Positions 30,537 to 32,230 of a DNA stretch of 32,230 nucleotides are shown in pieces (the stretch's first letter is position 1; every line of letters starts with the position of its first letter). The DNA lies in assembly GCA_024811115.1 (NCBI GenBank), contig JAKOGH010000837.1, positions 1 to 32,230 of the forward strand, written 5' to 3'. This DNA is from Terana coerulea (Eukaryota; Basidiomycota; Agaricomycetes; Polyporales; Phanerochaetaceae). The notes under the pieces were generated by a model. The model did no database searches. It saw only the letters and a list, made by a program, of their open reading frames with translations, and was not told where the DNA came from. Position numbers and translations under genes: made by a program.

Positions 30537-31151
30537 TCAAAGAGTGACAGGCACGCAACCGATACCGATACTGCCCTGTGCGTAACATCAGCATGCAGAG
30601 CTCTGAGGGTGGAAAATCGCGGGCGACTTACAACGAGCCCATTGGAGCAGTTGACGGTCGTGCCGCTGCACTCCGAGCCGGAGCCAACACCGATGATGCT
30701 GATTGGCGAGCAGGTTACGCCGACAAGCGCGTTCACAACACTTGGATCGATACCGAGCGTACTAAGCAAGGCAATGCCAGCCAGCGAGTCGGCCTGTATG
30801 GTGTGGATGGTTCAGTGCATAGTTCAGAAGAAGGGAAGGAGAGCCGACACGCACGGTCTCGGTACTGGCGCAGCAGGCAGTGGTCGGCGTATCGCCGCCC
30901 AAAATACCGGTGGGCAGAGGCAAGATTCCGGTAGGCAGAATTCCGGTGGGTAGAATTCCGGTGGGCAAAATGCCAGTAGGTAAAATGCCAGTGGGAAGGA
31001 TACCGGTGGGCAGGATACCAGTGGGCAAAATGCCAGTGGGGAGAATACCGGTGGGAAGAAGTTGACGTTTCTCCTCAGTATCCGCAACGGGTGTAGCGAC
31101 CGCAAGAAGGGGGAGGGAAAAAACACAGGCTGTGAGGAGGCGAGAAAACAT
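30537..31151 (-). CDS. HYD-G: single-module six-cysteine hydrophobin with ILPTG repeat, intact
   Basis: Minus-strand exons 31151-30855, 30793-30632, 30575-30537, 165 aa, no frame break. The signal peptide is [20 protein letters not shown], then PVADTEEKR with a kexin-type KR, QLLPTG, about ten ILPTG units, [15 protein letters not shown], an intron, [47 protein letters not shown], an intron, and [16 protein letters not shown]. Cys2-5, 7 and 8 are present; Cys1 is absent and Cys6 is Asn. Intron positions match those of the first modules of HYD-A and HYD-D (after TES/TET and before the Cys8 segment), so it shares descent with the polyhydrophobins and may show the ancestral single-module form. 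Expected to be secreted to the cell surface. Confidence 0.93.
30903..31065 (-). repeat. 15-bp minisatellite encoding ILPTG, HYD-G
   Basis: About ten tandem 15-nt units with synonymous third-base variation and one shortened LPLPTG unit at the 3' side. Half the length of the HYD-F array and without the VPAPSPTDT interruptions. Confidence 0.9.
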
Positions 31152-31194
31152 GTTGTTTGTTTGAGGAGATTGCAGGAGCACTGGAGCCCGGAGG

Positions 31195-31243
31195 TGAGTG
31201 CTGATTGCTGAGGACGAGTCACCAAGTCTTGCATCTCTTTATA
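31195..31243 (-). promoter_or_regulatory. HYD-G core promoter: TATA box and leader motif
   Basis: TATAAAG at 31243-31237 (92 nt before the ATG) and the leader CAGCAATCAGCACTCA at 31210-31195 on the minus strand. Confidence 0.65.
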
Positions 31244-32230
31244 CGCTCGAGATTCAATGTCGTACTCAGTAAGGCGTAGCTGAGCACCAGTCGATGTCAT
31301 ATGTTTTTCACGGAATGTTGGCAGCGTGGGTGTGGAACTACACCGAATGAGGCACTGATATGTTCTTGTTCCGTAATGAAGGCGAACATCTGAACATAAA
31401 TGAACAACCCATCAGAAGGCTTGGGCGCACGCTGTGAAGACGGTGCAACGCGTACCTGACAGACCTTCCCGAAACAGAAAACCTCGCCACCATGGCACGC
31501 GTCACGGTACCCCGAATGCATTGCAAAGAAGCGACCAAATTCCAGCTGAAAAGCTGTACGCATTGAAAAGTTCTGCTTCTTGTCATGAAAAACAAAAGCA
31601 GTGATGATTAATGACATGTTCGAAAATTTCGACCTGGAGGCCGTCGGCACGTTTGGTTCTTCGAGGGGCTGCGTACCTATCTGGTTAAGAAAGTATCAGT
31701 GCCGCCATTCTGACTTCCAAGCTACAGTCATGATAATATTCGCCATGCTAGCTTCATAGTACGCTGCAGCAGAGTGACCCCACTTGTCTAGTGGGGATCA
31801 AGTAGAATGACGGATTGAGGCATTTCCGGGTATGGTATCATCCGTCGGCCTCGTGCTCCACATAAATAGATTCAGACATATGGGTCAATACAACGGAAGA
31901 TGGGCAGCCCTGAGGGCTTTCCCCGACATTCGTGAACGTTTGCAAAGCGGGGTAGGTTCTGCCGCCATGCACAGGAAGACAAGGACGATGTGCGCTCACC
32001 TCGTGGCGTCCTTTGATCCGCTTCGCACGCCATGACGAAAACCCCTATCATCATGGCCGTTTGCGGCTTCTATGTTGTAGAGGGGTCGGCTGTGAGACTT
32101 GCGATCCAGTAGGGTTGCGAGGCAAGCTTGGCAGCCTGCGAACTTTCACTACGATATGAAACTGCGTGAGAACTCCAAGGTGAGCATAGAAACAGGTCAT
32201 ACCAGCAGTACTAGCGCAGCATGGATGGCT

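Larger units (their letters stand above)
30010..32230. repeat. right unit of the HYD-F/HYD-G direct duplication, runs off the window
   Basis: Partner of 26060-28520. Similarity continues to the right edge (GTACTAGC..A matches near 28500), so the true end may lie outside. Confidence 0.75.

Noticed and set aside
26943..31065. LPTG repeats resemble the bacterial LPXTG sortase motif
   Set aside because: The motif is repeated internally, lies N-terminal rather than before a C-terminal membrane segment, and fungi have no sortase system. It is a Pro/Thr-rich pentapeptide repeat.
7507..31151. Cerato-platanin or class II hydrophobin identity for the cysteine-rich genes
   Set aside because: Spacing and the GLLGI...[13 protein letters not shown]...GIGCVP core match class I hydrophobins; class II has different spacing and is an ascomycete form.

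Overview
The window looks like nuclear DNA of a filamentous basidiomycete (Agaricomycetes; genus not identifiable from this sequence). The genes are GC-rich and split by many 50-75 nt introns with GTANGT/GTGAGT donors and CTRAY-like branch sites. Protein types are typical of that group: class I-like hydrophobins, an F-box/LRR-like protein, an F-box-type beta-propeller protein and an MFS sugar transporter.

Layout. 1-1828 (+) is the 3' part of an MFS sugar transporter. 2266-4480 (-) is an F-box-family-like gene convergent with it. From about 5950 to the right edge the window is a hydrophobin gene cluster built from duplicated cassettes. HYD-A (7507-8566, +) and HYD-B (11095-12153, -) sit on the two arms of a ~2.9 kb inverted duplication, with a dead F-box gene (about 9305-10470, +) in the spacer. 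HYD-C (15909-16983, +) is followed by a convergent intact F-box gene (17330-18830, -). HYD-D (20614-21342, +) is followed by a scrap of that F-box gene, then comes HYD-E (23569-24638, +). HYD-F (26586-27439, -) and HYD-G (30537-31151, -) are a separate direct duplication, each encoding one hydrophobin module behind an N-terminal Ile-Leu-Pro-Thr-Gly repeat.

Main result. The seven genes hold 16 hydrophobin modules (3+3+3+2+3+1+1). All 16 keep six cysteines in the class I arrangement and lack the same two, Cys1 and Cys6. In characterised hydrophobins these two are disulfide partners, so one bond appears to have been lost cleanly from the whole family. In the five multi-module genes the modules are joined by short Pro/Ala/Thr linkers that almost all begin with a tribasic RKR or KKR. 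HYD-F and HYD-G have a single EEKR site just before the repeat. This suggests kexin-processed polyhydrophobin precursors that release several six-cysteine hydrophobins per transcript. All seven genes share a TATA box, a leader motif and a near-identical signal peptide, so they are probably regulated and secreted alike.

Caution. HYD-D and HYD-G (and the F-box gene at 17330-18830) are fully intact. The other hydrophobins, the transporter and the 2266-4480 gene carry 1-2 nt indels, mostly in short homopolymers, often with an intact paralogue showing the expected length and with splice sites preserved. I read most of these as probable assembly errors rather than gene death. The F-box copy at 9305-10470 has true in-frame stops and is a real pseudogene.
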